From NCBI RefSeq assembly GCF_000005505.3, contig NC_016134.3, positions 20,908,584 through 20,972,583 of the forward strand: DNA of 64,000 nt, read 5' to 3'. Below, piece by piece: positions 32,707 through 43,652 of the stretch. Source of the stretch: Brachypodium distachyon. Lineage: Eukaryota > Streptophyta > Magnoliopsida > Poales > Poaceae. Positions within the stretch are counted from its first letter, which is position 1. Each line of letters opens with the position of its first letter. The position numbers were made by a program, and so were the translations under genes. Below the pieces are notes generated by a model. The model searched no databases. It was not told the origin of the DNA and saw nothing but the letters and a program-made list of their open reading frames with translations.

Positions 32707-34457
32707 TCATCTTATAACGCCAAACGGACACATTCCAGATCAAAGTTTAGCACCGACTCCGATTTGGCCGGATTGTCCGTCCTAGTGAGGGACCATGCCT
32801 AGTGAGTCTGTATAAGTGGTCTACTTTTGTTTCGCGTCCATAAGTAGCTCTGTTTGGTGTGCTCATCTTATAACGCCAAAAAGACCCATTCCGGATCAAT
32901 GTTTAGCACCGACTCCGATTTGGCCGGATTGTCCGTCCTAGTGAGGGACCATGCCTAACGAGTCCGTACAAGTGTTCTAGTCATGTTTCGCTTCGACGAG
33001 TAGCTTTGTTTGGTCTGCTCATCTTATAACGCCAAAAAGACCCATTCTGGATCAAAATTTAGCACCGACTCCGATTTGGCCGGTTTGTCCGTCCTAGTGA
33101 GGGACCATGCCTAGCGAGTCCGTACAAGTGGTCTTGTCTTGTTTCACTTCGATGAGTAGCTTTGTTTGGTGTGCTCATCCTAGTACCTCACATGGACACG
33201 TACCGGATAGAAGTTTAGCACCGACCCCAATTTGGCTGGATTGTACCTCCTAGTGACGACCATGCCTAGCGAGTCCGTCCAAATGGTCTAGTCTTGTTTC
33301 GCGTCCATGAGTAGCTTTTTTTGGTGTCCTCATCTTATAACGCCAAAAAGACCCATTCCGGATCAAAGTTTAGCACCGACTCTGATTTGGCCGGATTGTC
33401 CGTCCTAGTGAGGGACCATGCCTAGCGAGTCCGTACAAGTGGTCTTGTCTTGTTTCCCTTCGATGAGTAGCTTTGTTTGGTGTGCTCATCCTAGTACCTC
33501 AAATGGTCACGTTCCGGATCAAAGTTTAGCACCGACTCCAATTCCGTCGGATTATAACGCCATGATGAGTAGCGTTGTATGGTGCGCTGATATTATAACG
33601 CCACACGGACCCATTTCGGATCAAAGTTTAGCACAGACACCGATTTGGCCGAATTGTCCGTCCTAGTGAGGGACCATGCCTAGCGAGTCCGTCCAAATGG
33701 TCTAGTCTTGTGTCGCGTCGATGAGTAGCTTTGTTTGGTGTGCTCATCTTATAACGCCAAAAAGACCCATTCCGGATCAAAGTTTAGCGCCGACTCCGAT
33801 TTGGCCGGATTGTCCGTCCTAGTGAGGGACCATGCCTAGCGAGTCCGTACAAGTGGTCTTGTCATGTTTCGCTTCGATGAGTAGCTTTGTTTGGTGTGCT
33901 CATCTCATAACGCCAAACGGACCCATTTCGAATCAAAGTTTAGCATAGACACCGATTTGGCGGAATTGTCCGTCCTAGTGAGGCACCATGCCTACCGAGT
34001 CCGTCCAAATGGTCTAGTCTTGTTTCGCGTGCATGAGTAGCTTTGTTTGGTGTCCTCATCTTATAACGCCAAAAAGGCCAATTCCGGATCAAAGTTTAGC
34101 ACCGACTCTGATTTGGCCGGATTGTCCGTCCTAGTGAGGAACCATGCCTAGCGAGTCCGTACAAGTGGTCTTGTCTTGTTTCACTTCGATGAGTAGCTTT
34201 GTTTGGTGTGCTCATCCTAGTACCTCAAAAGGACACGTTCTGGATCGAAGTTTAGCACCGACTCCAATTCCGTCGGATTGTACGTCCTAGTGAGGGACCA
34301 TGCCTTGCGAGTCCGTACAAATGGTCTAGTCTTGTTTCGCGTCGATGAGTAGTTTTGTTTGGTGTGCTCATCTTATAACGCCAAACGGACCCATTTCGAA
34401 TCAAAGTTTAGCATAGACCCCGATTTGGCCGAATTGTCCGTCCTAGTGAGGCACGAT

Positions 34458-35760
34458 GCCTAGCGAGTCCGTACAAATGGTATAGTCTTGTTTCGTGTCG
34501 ATGAGAGTAGCTTTGTTGTGTGTGCTCATCTTATAGGGCCAAAAAGCCCCATTCCGGATCAAACTATAGCACCGACTCCGATTTTGCCGGATTGTCCGTC
34601 CTAGTGAGGGACCATGCCTAGCGAGGCCGTACAAGTGTTCTAGGCATGTTTCGCTTCGATGAGTAGCTTGGTTTGGTGTGCTCATCTTATAACGCCACAG
34701 GTACCCATTCGAGATCAAAGTTTAGCACCGACTCCGATTTGGCCGGATTGTCCGTCCTAGTGAGTGACCATGCCTCACAAGTCCGTACAAATGGTCTTGT
34801 CTTGTTTTCCTTCGATGAGTAGTTTTGTTTGGTGTGCTCATCTTATAACGCTAAACGGACCCGTTCCAGATCAAAGTTTAGCACCGACTCCGATTTGGCC
34901 GGATTGTCCGTCCTAGTGAGGGACCATGCCTAGCGAGTCCGTACAAGTGGTGTTGTCTTGTTTCACTTCGATGAGTAGCTTTGTTTGGTGTGCTCATCTT
35001 ATAACGCCAAACGGACCCATTCCAGAGCAAAGTTTAGCACCGACTCCGATTTGGCCGGATTGTCCGTCCTAGTGAGTGACCATGCCTAACAAGTCCGTAC
35101 AAATGGTCTTGTCTTGTTTTCCTTCGATGAGTAGTTTTGTTTGGTGTGCTCATCTTATAACGCCAAAAAGACCCATTCCGGATCAAAGTTTACCACCGAC
35201 TCCGATTTGGCCGGATTATCCGTCCTAGTAAGGGACCATGCCTACCGAGTCCGTACAAGTGGTCTTGTCTTGTTTGGTGTGCTCATCTTATAACGCAAAA
35301 CGGACCCATTTCGAATCAAAGTTTAGCATAGACACCGATTTGGCCGAATTGTCCGTCCTAGTGAGGCACGACCTAGCGAGTCCGTACAAATGGTATAGTC
35401 TTGTTTCGTGTCGATGAGAGTAGCTTTGTTGTGTGTGCTCATCTTATAAGGCCAAAAGGCCCCATTCCGGATCAAACTATAGCACCGACTCCGATTTCGC
35501 CGGATTGTCCGTCCTAGTGAGGGACCATGCCTAGCGAGGCCGTACAAGTGTTCTAGTCATGTTTCGCTTCGATGAGTAGCTTGGTTTGGTGTGCTCATCT
35601 TATAACGCCACAGGTACCCATTCGAGATCAAAGTTTAGCACCGACTCCGATTTGGCCGGATTGTCCGTCCTAGTGAGTGACCATGCCTCACAAGTCCGTA
35701 CAAATGGTCTTGTCTTGTTTTCCTTCGATGAGTAGTTTTGTTTGGTGTGCTCATCTTATA
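34458..35760 (-). repeat. Local ~912 bp duplication in array 2
   Basis: A distinctive monomer with GATGAGAGTAGC and TTGTTGTGTGTGCTC occurs at 34500 and again at 35412, offset 912 bp (about 5.85 monomers). Neighbouring variants recur in order. The non-integer monomer number shows a deletion inside the unit. Confidence 0.75.
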
Positions 35761-36164
35761 ACGCCAAAAAGACCCATTCGGATCAAAGTTTACCACCGAC
35801 TCCGATTTGGCCGGATTATCCGTCCTAGTGAGGGACCATGCCTACTGAGTCCGTACAAGTGGTCTTGTCTTGTTTGGTGTGCTCATCTTATAACGCCAAA
35901 CGGACCCATTCCAGATCAAAGTTTGGCACCGACTCCGATTTGGCCGGATTGTCCGTCCTAGTGAGGGACCATGCCTAGCGAGTCCGTACAAGCGGTCTTG
36001 TCGTGTTTCGCTTCGATGAGTAGCTTTCTTTGGTGTGCTCATCTTATAACGCCAAACGGACCCGTTACGGATCAAAGTTTAGCACCGACTCCGATTTGGC
36101 CGGATTGTCCGTACTAGTGAGGGACGATGCCTAGCGAGTCCGTACAAGTGGTCTTGTCTTGTTT

Positions 36165-39100
36165 CGCCATGATGAGTAGCGTTGTTTGGTGCGCTGATAT
36201 TATAACGCCACTCGGACACATTTCGGATCAAAGTTTAGCACAGATACCGATTTGGCCGAATTGTCCGTCCTAGTGAGGGACCATGCCTAGCGAGTCCGTC
36301 CAAATGGTCTAGTCTTGTGTCACGTCAATGAGTAGCTTTGTTTGGTGTGCTCATATTATAACGCCAAAAAGACCCATTCCGGATCAAAGTTTAGCACCGA
36401 CTCCGATTTGGCCGGATTGTCCGTCCTATTGAGCGACCATGCCTACCGAGTCCGTACAAGTGGTCTAGTCACGTTTTGCTTCGATGAGTAGCTTTGTTTG
36501 GTGTGCTCATATTATAACGCCACACGGACCCATTTCGAATCAAGGTTTATCATAGACACCGATTTGGCCGCATTGTCCGTCCTAGTGAGGGGCCATGCCT
36601 AGCGAGTCCGTACAAATGGTCTAGTCTTGTTTCGCGTCGATGAGTAGCTTTGTTTGGTGTGCTCATCTTATAACGCCAAAAGGACCCATTTCGGATAAAA
36701 GTTTAGCACAGACAGCGATTTTGCCGAATTGTCCGTCATAGTGAGGCACCGTGCCTAGCGAGTCCGTACAAATGGTCTAGTCTTGCTTCGCGTCGATGAG
36801 TAGCTTTGTTTGGCCGCATTGTCCGTACAAATGGTCTAGTCTTGTCCTAGTGAGGGACCATGCCGAGCGAGTCCGTACAAGTGGTCTTGTCTTGTTTCAC
36901 TTCAATGACTAACTTTGTTTGGTGTGCTCATCCTAGTACCTCAAATGGACACGTTCCGGATCGAAGTTTAGCACCGACTGCAATTTGGCCGGATTGTACG
37001 TCCTAGAGAGGGACCATGCCTAGCGAGTCCGTACAAGTGGTCTTGTCATGTTTCGCTTCGATGAGTAGGTTTGTTTGGTGTGCTCATCTTATAACGCCAA
37101 ACGGACCCATTCCGGATCAAAGTTCAGCACCGACTCCGATTTGGCCGGATTGTCCGTCCTAGTGAGGGATCATGCCTAGCGAGTCCGTACAAGTGGTCTT
37201 GTCTTGTGTCGCGTCGATGAGTAGCTTATTTTGGTGTGCTCATCTTATAACACCAAAAAGACCCATTTCGGATCAAAGTTTAGCACCGACTCCGATTTGG
37301 CCGGATTGTCCGTCCTAGTGAGGGACCATGCCTAGCGAGTCCGTACAAGTGGTCTTGTCATGTTTCGCTTCCATGAGTAGTTTTGTTTGGGGTGCTCATC
37401 TTATAACGCCAAACGGACCCATTCCGGATCAAAGTTCAGCACCGACTCGGATTTGGTCGGATTGTCCGTCCTAGTGAGGGACCATGCCTAGCGAGTGCGT
37501 ACAAGTGGTCTACGCTTGTTTCGCGTCCATGAGTAGCTTTCTTTGGTGTGCTCATCTTATAACGCCAAAAAGACCCATTCCGGATCAAAGTTTAGCACCG
37601 ACTCCGATTTGGCCGGATTGTCCGTCCTAGTGAGGGACCATGCCTAGCCAGTCCGTACAAGTGGTCTTGTCATGTTTCGCTTCGATGAGTAGTTTTGTTT
37701 GGTGTGCTCATCTTATAACGCCAAACGGACCCATTCCAGATCAAAGTTCAGCACCGACTCCGATTTGGTCGGATTGTCCGTCCTAGTGAGGGACCATGCC
37801 TAGCGAGTCCGTACAAGTGGTCTACGCTTGTTTCGCGTCCATGAGTAGCTTTATTTGGTGTGCTTATCTTATAACGCCAAAAAGACCCATTCCGGATCAA
37901 AGTTTACCACCGACTCTGATTTGGCCGGATTGTCCGTCCTAGTGAGGGACCATGCCTAGCGAGTCCATACAAGTGGTCTAGTCACGTTTCGCCATGATGA
38001 GTAGCGTTGTTTGGTGCGCTGATATTATAACGCCACACGGACACATTTCGGATCAAAGTTTAGCACAGATACCGATTTGGCCGAATTGTCCGTCCTAGTG
38101 AGGGACCATGCCTAGCGAGTCCGTCCAAATGGTCTAGTCTTGTGTCGCGTCAATGAGTAGCTTTGTTTGGTGTGCTCATCTTATAACGCCAAAAAGACCC
38201 ATTCCGGATCAAAGTTTAGCACCGACTCCGATTTGGCCGGATTGTCCGTCCTATTGAGCGACCATGCCTACCGAGTCCGTACAAGTGGTCTAGTCACGTT
38301 TTGCTTCGATGAGTAGCTTTGTTTGGTGTGCTCATATTATAACGCCACACGGACCCATTTCGAATCAAGGTTTATCATAGACACCGATTTGGCCGCATTG
38401 TCCGTCCTAGTGAGGGGCCATGCCTAGCGAGTCCGTACAAATGGTCTAGTCTTGTTTCGCGTCGATGAGTAGCTTTGTTTGGTGTGCTCATCTTATAACG
38501 CCAAAAGGACCCATTTCGGATAAAAGTTTAGCACAGACAGCGATTTTGCCGAATTGTCCGTCCTAGTGAGGCACCGTGCCTAGCGAGTCCGTACAAATGG
38601 TCTAGTCTTGCTTCGCGTCGATGAGTAGCTTTGTTTGGCCGCATTGTCCGTACAAATGGTCTAGTCTTGTCCTAGTGAGGGACCATGCCGATCGAGTCCG
38701 TACAAGTGGTCTTGTCTTGTTTCACTTCAATGACTAACTTTGTTTGGTGTGCTCATCCTAGTACCTCAAATGGACACGTTCCGGATCGAAGTTTAGCACC
38801 GACTGCAATTGGGCCGGATTGTACGTCCTAGAGAGGGACCATGCCTAGCGAGTCCGTACAAGTGGTCTTGTCATGTTTCGCTTCGATGAGTAGTTTTGTT
38901 TGGTGTGCTCATCTTATAACGCCAAACGGACCCATTCCGGATCAAAGTTCAGCACCGACTCCGATTTGGCCGGATTGTCCATCCTAGTGAGGGATCATGC
39001 CTAGCGAGTCCGTACAAGTGGTCTTGTCTTGTGTTGCGTCGATGAGTAGCTTATTTTGCTGTGCTCATCTTATAACGCCAAAAAGACCCATTCCGGATCA

Positions 39101-39238
39101 AAGTTTAGCACCGACTCCGATTTGGCCGGATTGTCCGTCCTAGTGAGGGACCATGCCTAGCCAGTCCGTACAAGTGGTCTTGTCATGTTTCGCTTCGATG
39201 AGTAGTTTTGTTTGGTGTGCTCATCTTATAACGCCAAA
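36165..39238 (-). repeat. Higher-order repeat of 1825 bp in array 2 (one full and one partial copy)
   Basis: GTTGTTTGGTGCGC at 36181 recurs at 38006, and the chimeric monomer TTTGGCCGCATTGTCCGTAC at ~36811 recurs at ~38636, both offset 1825 bp. The second copy is cut at 39238 by a retroelement. The array at 42103-42617 matches the start of this unit (~37831-38343), so it is a further partial copy. Confidence 0.85.
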
Positions 39239-40377
39239 CCATATCTTCCGCCACCACCATATCTTCCACCGAGTCTCTCTTCGAGTCCTACACCGAGTAC
39301 CTCTTTGAGTCCTACACCGAGTCCCTCATCGAGTCCTACACCGAGTCCCTCATCGAGTCCTACACCGGGTCCCTCGTCGAGTCCTACACCGTGTCCTACA
39401 TCGAGTTCTACATTGAGTCTCCAAGTAATAGTTTTCAGCCGCAAGTTCGAGTCCAAGTCCAATAAGGAGTTCTTTTGGAAAGTTTTCATAATAGATCGAA
39501 TTTTGTTTAGAGATGAAGTTGTTGGGAAAGTTGTCAAAAAAAAAAAGAAAGGAAAGAAAAAAAAAAGGAAAGAAAAAAAAAACGAAAAAAAAAAAGATAA
39601 AGAGTTCGAGTCAGTTTCGGACCCGAGTCCGAGTAGAATTTTAGTTTCGGGTGGGTTTGACTCGTGTTCAGTAAAACGGGCGTATATTTTGCATACCAAC
39701 TCGGATTTGGACGTTCTTGGACTTTTTGGAAAGCTCACGACGAGGCGCATCAGGAAATATCCAGGGTGTTGCCCTGCACTTTGACCCTCAAATTCGGTTT
39801 GTAAGGTGGACTTTCGGAGCTTTGCTGTTCTTCGGCAGACCGACGTACAGTTTTCCGGTCCTTCTTTTGCGTGAGTTTCTGGGGTTAAAAAAAAGAGAAA
39901 AAAAAAGAAGAAGAAAAGAATAAGAAGCCAAACAGAAGGCCACAAAAAGAAAAAAAGAAGAAAAAAGCCCAGGGATTTACTTGTTGTGCCATCTTTTGAT
40001 CTTTCTATCCTATCTTCCTCAGTATCTAGGCTTAGATTATTTCTGTAATTCGTTCTTATCGACTCCAGCAGCTAGGACTAGCATTATTGAGCATATTTTC
40101 AACTTTGCATTGCTGATTTGATTATTTGCTATTCCTTGCTACTCACAAAAGCCTCCAAGCTCCACAGATTCTACACCTAGGTTGGTTTGTTACCGAGGCA
40201 TCGATACATTTAATCTTCGGAGGGCTTGGTCACGCCGCTGGCCATCACCTTCCTGTTTTGCATGGTAAGAACTTGTAAGAACTTGATTTTTAGCTTGAGA
40301 GTTGAGCGACTTGTAGCCACATCCTAGTAGTTGATAGGAACATATTACTGTGATTTGTTTCTTGTTTTCTACTAACC
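39239..40377 (+). other. 5' leader of a non-autonomous element, truncated, with expanded 24 bp repeats
   Basis: The element sequence begins at CATATCTTCC (equivalent to ~1130 in the first leader), joined to satellite. The 24 bp unit CACCGAGTCCCTCATCGAGT plus CCTA is repeated about six times at 39269-39415, more than in the other copies. Long A/G tracts lie at about 39536-39600 and 39885-39965. There is an internal deletion near 39820. Confidence 0.8.
39269..39415 (+). repeat. 24 bp minisatellite in retroelement leader
   Basis: Period 24 bp, rich in CGAGTCC and CACCGAGT. It has about six units here against two to three in the leaders at 1140 and 5045 and fewer still near 47265, so copy number varies between element copies. 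Confidence 0.8.
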
Positions 40378-42147
40378 ATGACAGGACTTACACGAAGCAT
40401 GGCAACTAGACCGATGCTATCCCGCGACCGCGATGAGTGCTTTTCACCACGGCCATCCTCCACGTCTCTTGTTGATAATGCCATGGCAACGGTACAAAAC
40501 AATCCTTCTAATACAATTAAATTGTGTGTACTTTTCTTTGAGGGGAAAAATGATGCTGAAACGTATATAGATTGGGAGCTAGCTTTAACTGCACAATTCA
40601 CATGCTTCCATGTACTTGATAGTCGCAAGGCTCAAATTGCTAGTAGTAAATTTACTTTTGCTGCTTTATCTTGGTGGAATGAGATAGTTAGAGAAAAGAA
40701 AATTCCCCACACTTGGGTTGATATGAAGAAAATCATGAGAGAAAAATATGTCCCTTTTAGTTATGCTTTTAACTTGCGTTCAAAATTACGACATTTGGCA
40801 CAAGATGATAAAACTGTTGATGATTACTACAATGAGTTCCAAATTATAACCTTGCGATCTGGTTTAGATGAAACCGAACAAAGAAAAATGGATAGGTTTT
40901 ATTGTGGGCTTAACTTTGATATTTCTTACATGAGTGAATATGGAAAATACGACTCTCTTTTGTGTTTGCTTAATCTTGCTCGTGAAGTTGAGAGGAAATT
41001 ACAGCGAGGGTCTACTACAAATGAGTCGAGCCCACAAGGTAGTGATATAGAGGATTGTGTTGCTGAACTAAAAAGGGCATGTGATGAAATAAATGTGATA
41101 CCTGTTGAATTTTCTGCACCATGTGAAATTATTGTCGTACATGGTGATTCAAGTGCACCTACTGCTGAAATTAATTCTTCTAATGATTTGAGTGCACAAA
41201 TTAATTTTGATATTGATGAGAACGAATCATGTGAGGAAATAACTAATGTTTTGGGAGAAACAAGTGAGATAGATAAATTTGATTTAGGTTGTGTCGAGTT
41301 GATTAGACATGGAGTGATTGATAAGGATCCACCTATTAATTCTTTGTGTTATATTACACTTGATACACCTATATATTTGTCACATGCAATGGATAAAGTT
41401 TCTGAGTTAACAATTTCAAAATCTTTTGCTAATGCCCATGGATACACTATTCAATTAATTGGAGAACATGATGTCAACAATAAAGTTTTGGTGCATCAGA
41501 TTTGCATTGCTTGTGATAACTTTCTTGATTTGAGAGAAAATAATATGTTGCATATGCTTAACCATTTTGATATGACCTCCAATATTGGTGTTGATTATTT
41601 GCCAATTAGTTCTTTACACGATTGTTTGAATATTAGTGCTTTGACATGCTCTAAATTTCAGCATCTTGTAGTAACTAATTTGGGTAACATTTTTAATTAT
41701 TATTCTCCAGTGTTGGGATGGTATAATGGTGAGCGGTGCAAACCAAATACAAGATATTGTTTCACTTATATATGCAAAACATATTGTCAATCTTCTTGCT
41801 GGAATGATATTCATGATGATTGTGTGACTAATTATCTCATGAGATTGTGTTATAAAACATTAATTGTGCAACATGGGAGTGGAGTTAAAAATAACGATAT
41901 ATACATATACCATGCGCATACCTTGTCTCTTTTGTTAGCATATTTTCAGCACAAACGACGCCGAGGACGGCTTTCCTTTCAAGAAAGGGAGGATGATATG
42001 GACATGCTAATCATGGATACGACCTTTGGTGCCCTCAATTCTATAATATTTGACAAGATTTATAATCAGGTGAATTCAAGTAGTAATTGTTTTCATTGTC
42101 ATGTTTCGCGTCCACAAGTCGCTTTATTTGGTGTGCTCATCTTATAA
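40378..42147 (+). CDS. Gag-like ORF of a non-autonomous element, 3' end fused to satellite
   Basis: A 589-codon open frame. The Gag domain (DAETYIDWE, ALSWWNE, TVDDYYNEF, LDETEQRKMDRF), a single copy of the acidic unit, and the full Cys cluster (GERCKPNTRYCFTYICKTYC) are all intact. The element LTR starts at 41994 within the ORF (codon ~539). At about 42102 the LTR joins satellite, so the last 14 codons (starting VSRPQVAL) are satellite-encoded. Relative to ORF 2281-4491 the LTR-encoded C-terminus is lost. The preserved frame suggests a young copy. Function beyond Gag is unknown. Confidence 0.8.
   Translation: MTGLTRSMATRPMLSRDRDECFSPRPSSTSLVDNAMATVQNNPSNTIKLCVLFFEGKNDAETYIDWELALTAQFTCFHVLDSRKAQIASSKFTFAALSWWNEIVREKKIPHTWVDMKKIMREKYVPFSYAFNLRSKLRHLAQDDKTVDDYYNEFQIITLRSGLDETEQRKMDRFYCGLNFDISYMSEYGKYDSLLCLLNLAREVERKLQRGSTTNESSPQGSDIEDCVAELKRACDEINVIPVEFSAPCEIIVVHGDSSAPTAEINSSNDLSAQINFDIDENESCEEITNVLGETSEIDKFDLGCVELIRHGVIDKDPPINSLCYITLDTPIYLSHAMDKVSELTISKSFANAHGYTIQLIGEHDVNNKVLVHQICIACDNFLDLRENNMLHMLNHFDMTSNIGVDYLPISSLHDCLNISALTCSKFQHLVVTNLGNIFNYYSPVLGWYNGERCKPNTRYCFTYICKTYCQSSCWNDIHDDCVTNYLMRLCYKTLIVQHGSGVKNNDIYIYHAHTLSLLLAYFQHKRRRGRLSFQEREDDMDMLIMDTTFGALNSIIFDKIYNQVNSSSNCFHCHVSRPQVALFGVLIL
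41994..42102 (+). mobile_element. Truncated LTR (first 109 bp)
   Basis: TGATATGGACATGC follows AAAGGGAGGA as in other copies. The LTR breaks off at 42102, where TTGTCAT (42096-42102) is shared with the satellite sequence that follows. Confidence 0.82.
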
Positions 42148-42617
42148 CGCCAAAAAGACCCATTCCGGATCAAAGTTTTGCACCGACTCTGATTTGGCCG
42201 GATTGTCCGTCCTAGTGAGGGACCATGCCTAGCGAATCCATACAAGTGGTCTAGTCACGTTTCGCCATGATGAGTAGCGTTGTTTGGTGCGCTGATATTA
42301 TAACGCCACACGGACACATTTCGGATCAAAGTTTAGCACAGATACCGATTTGGCCGAATTGTCCGTCCTAGTGAGGGACCATGCCTAGAGAGTCCGTCCA
42401 AATGGTCTAGTCTTGTGTCGCGTCAATGAGTAGCTTTGTTTGGTGTGCTCATCTTATAACGCCAAAAAGACCCATTCCGGATCAAAGTTTAGCACCGACT
42501 CCGATTTGGCCGGATTGTCCGTCCTATTGAGCGACCATGCCTACCGAGTTCGTACAAGTGGTCTAGTCACGTTTTGCTTCGATGAGTAGCTTTGTTTGGT
42601 GTGCTCATATTATAACG
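42103..42617 (-). repeat. Satellite array 3 (about 3.3 monomers)
   Basis: Same orientation as array 2 and closely similar to 37831-38343. It is bounded on the left by a truncated LTR and on the right by the exact start of a new LTR (42618). Confidence 0.92.
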
Positions 42618-43652
42618 TGATATGGACATGCTAACCATGGATACGACCTTTGGTGCCCTCAATTCTATAATATTTGACAAGATTTATAATCAGGTGAATT
42701 CAAGTAGTAATTGTTTTCATTGTCATATTTATGAAGAGGCGGAGCTACTACTATCTTGTCTCGTTTTATTACGTAGGCATCTTGTCGAGCTTTTCAAGTC
42801 CAAGGTGAAGATGAGATACGATGAAGGCGAACGGGAGGGCCAACAAGAATCAAGCATTCATACAGCTGAGAGGGAAGGATTTCAAGTGTACTTTGCAACA
42901 AATCAAACGGCACATGATTTAGAGCTTGCTAGAGAAAGATATCACGAATTAAAGTTGAATCCGATTCGGGTCCGAACTGCCAGGAGACCCGAATTTGTTT
43001 TAATCACCCAGGCCGCATCCGGAGTCCAAATCAAGCAAACAAGTACTTGTTGGAAAGGTAATTACAAGACCTTTCCAACGGATCTGGCCCCATCAAGAGA
43101 TTCGACTCGTGCTGACCGTGGCGGACAAAACAAGCTGACGGATCTGTTTTTTTGTTTCCTAAAGAGTTGTAGTTTGTTAGGAAAGTTAGAGATAGAGTTG
43201 GATTTCGGACTCCTTATTCAAGGTGGACGAAAATATCTCTCCCTCCTCCTTTATATACCCCATGAGCCCCCCTAAGGAGCCTTGGGTTTTGATTAGATAA
43301 AGTTTAGCCATCTTTGCTACTTTCGTGTAATCGCGTGTGTCGGTTAGACCACCTGTTTTACCGTCGTCAAGACTCCAACTTATCGTCTCGTTGAGACATT
43401 GGTTTGATATAGTATATTCGCAATTTTAGATTGCATCTGCTATTTATCTTGTTCTTGCTTGTTCTTCGATTGCTTGCAGGAACAAAGACCTTCGTGGTCA
43501 GGTTGATCGTGCCCCCGCGTGATCAATAACCCTTTGGAGTTGGTGTATCGATTGCTAAGGCGCTGCCTCCTAAGGCCGTAGTCGGATCGTCAACGTCACC
43601 TCCTACCCAAATCGAGAGTTACCAATCTCATCGAAAGATCGGGCCACCCGCA
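42618..43652 (+). mobile_element. LTR of the non-autonomous family within satellite
   Basis: It starts exactly at TGATATGGACATG after satellite TTATAACG and ends near GGGCCACCCGCA, after which satellite resumes. It has no internal region and looks like a solo LTR. A clean target duplication is not visible. It carries the U3 open frame 42622-43275, which in complete elements is the C-terminal part of the gag-like ORF; here it runs past the TATA box (~43249) to IPHEPP. This shows how far the frame can extend when the 24 bp deletion of LTR 3993-4973 is absent. Confidence 0.85.

Larger units (their letters stand above)
32707..39238 (-). repeat. Satellite array 2 (~156 bp period, about 42 monomers), inverted relative to array 1
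   Basis: This is the reverse complement of array 1 monomers (landmark GTCCGTCCTAGTGAGGGACC recurring at about 156 bp). Most monomers carry the CTTATAACGCC form of the variable block; a minority carry CTAGTACCTCA. Several monomers are internally deleted, for example near 33550, 35270 and 36811. No gene is present; the ORFs at 33418-33666, 34443-34718 and 35677-35961 are satellite frames. Confidence 0.95.

Noticed and set aside
33418..36075. ORFs of 70-95 codons in satellite array 2
   Set aside because: They repeat with the satellite period and reflect fortuitous open frames.
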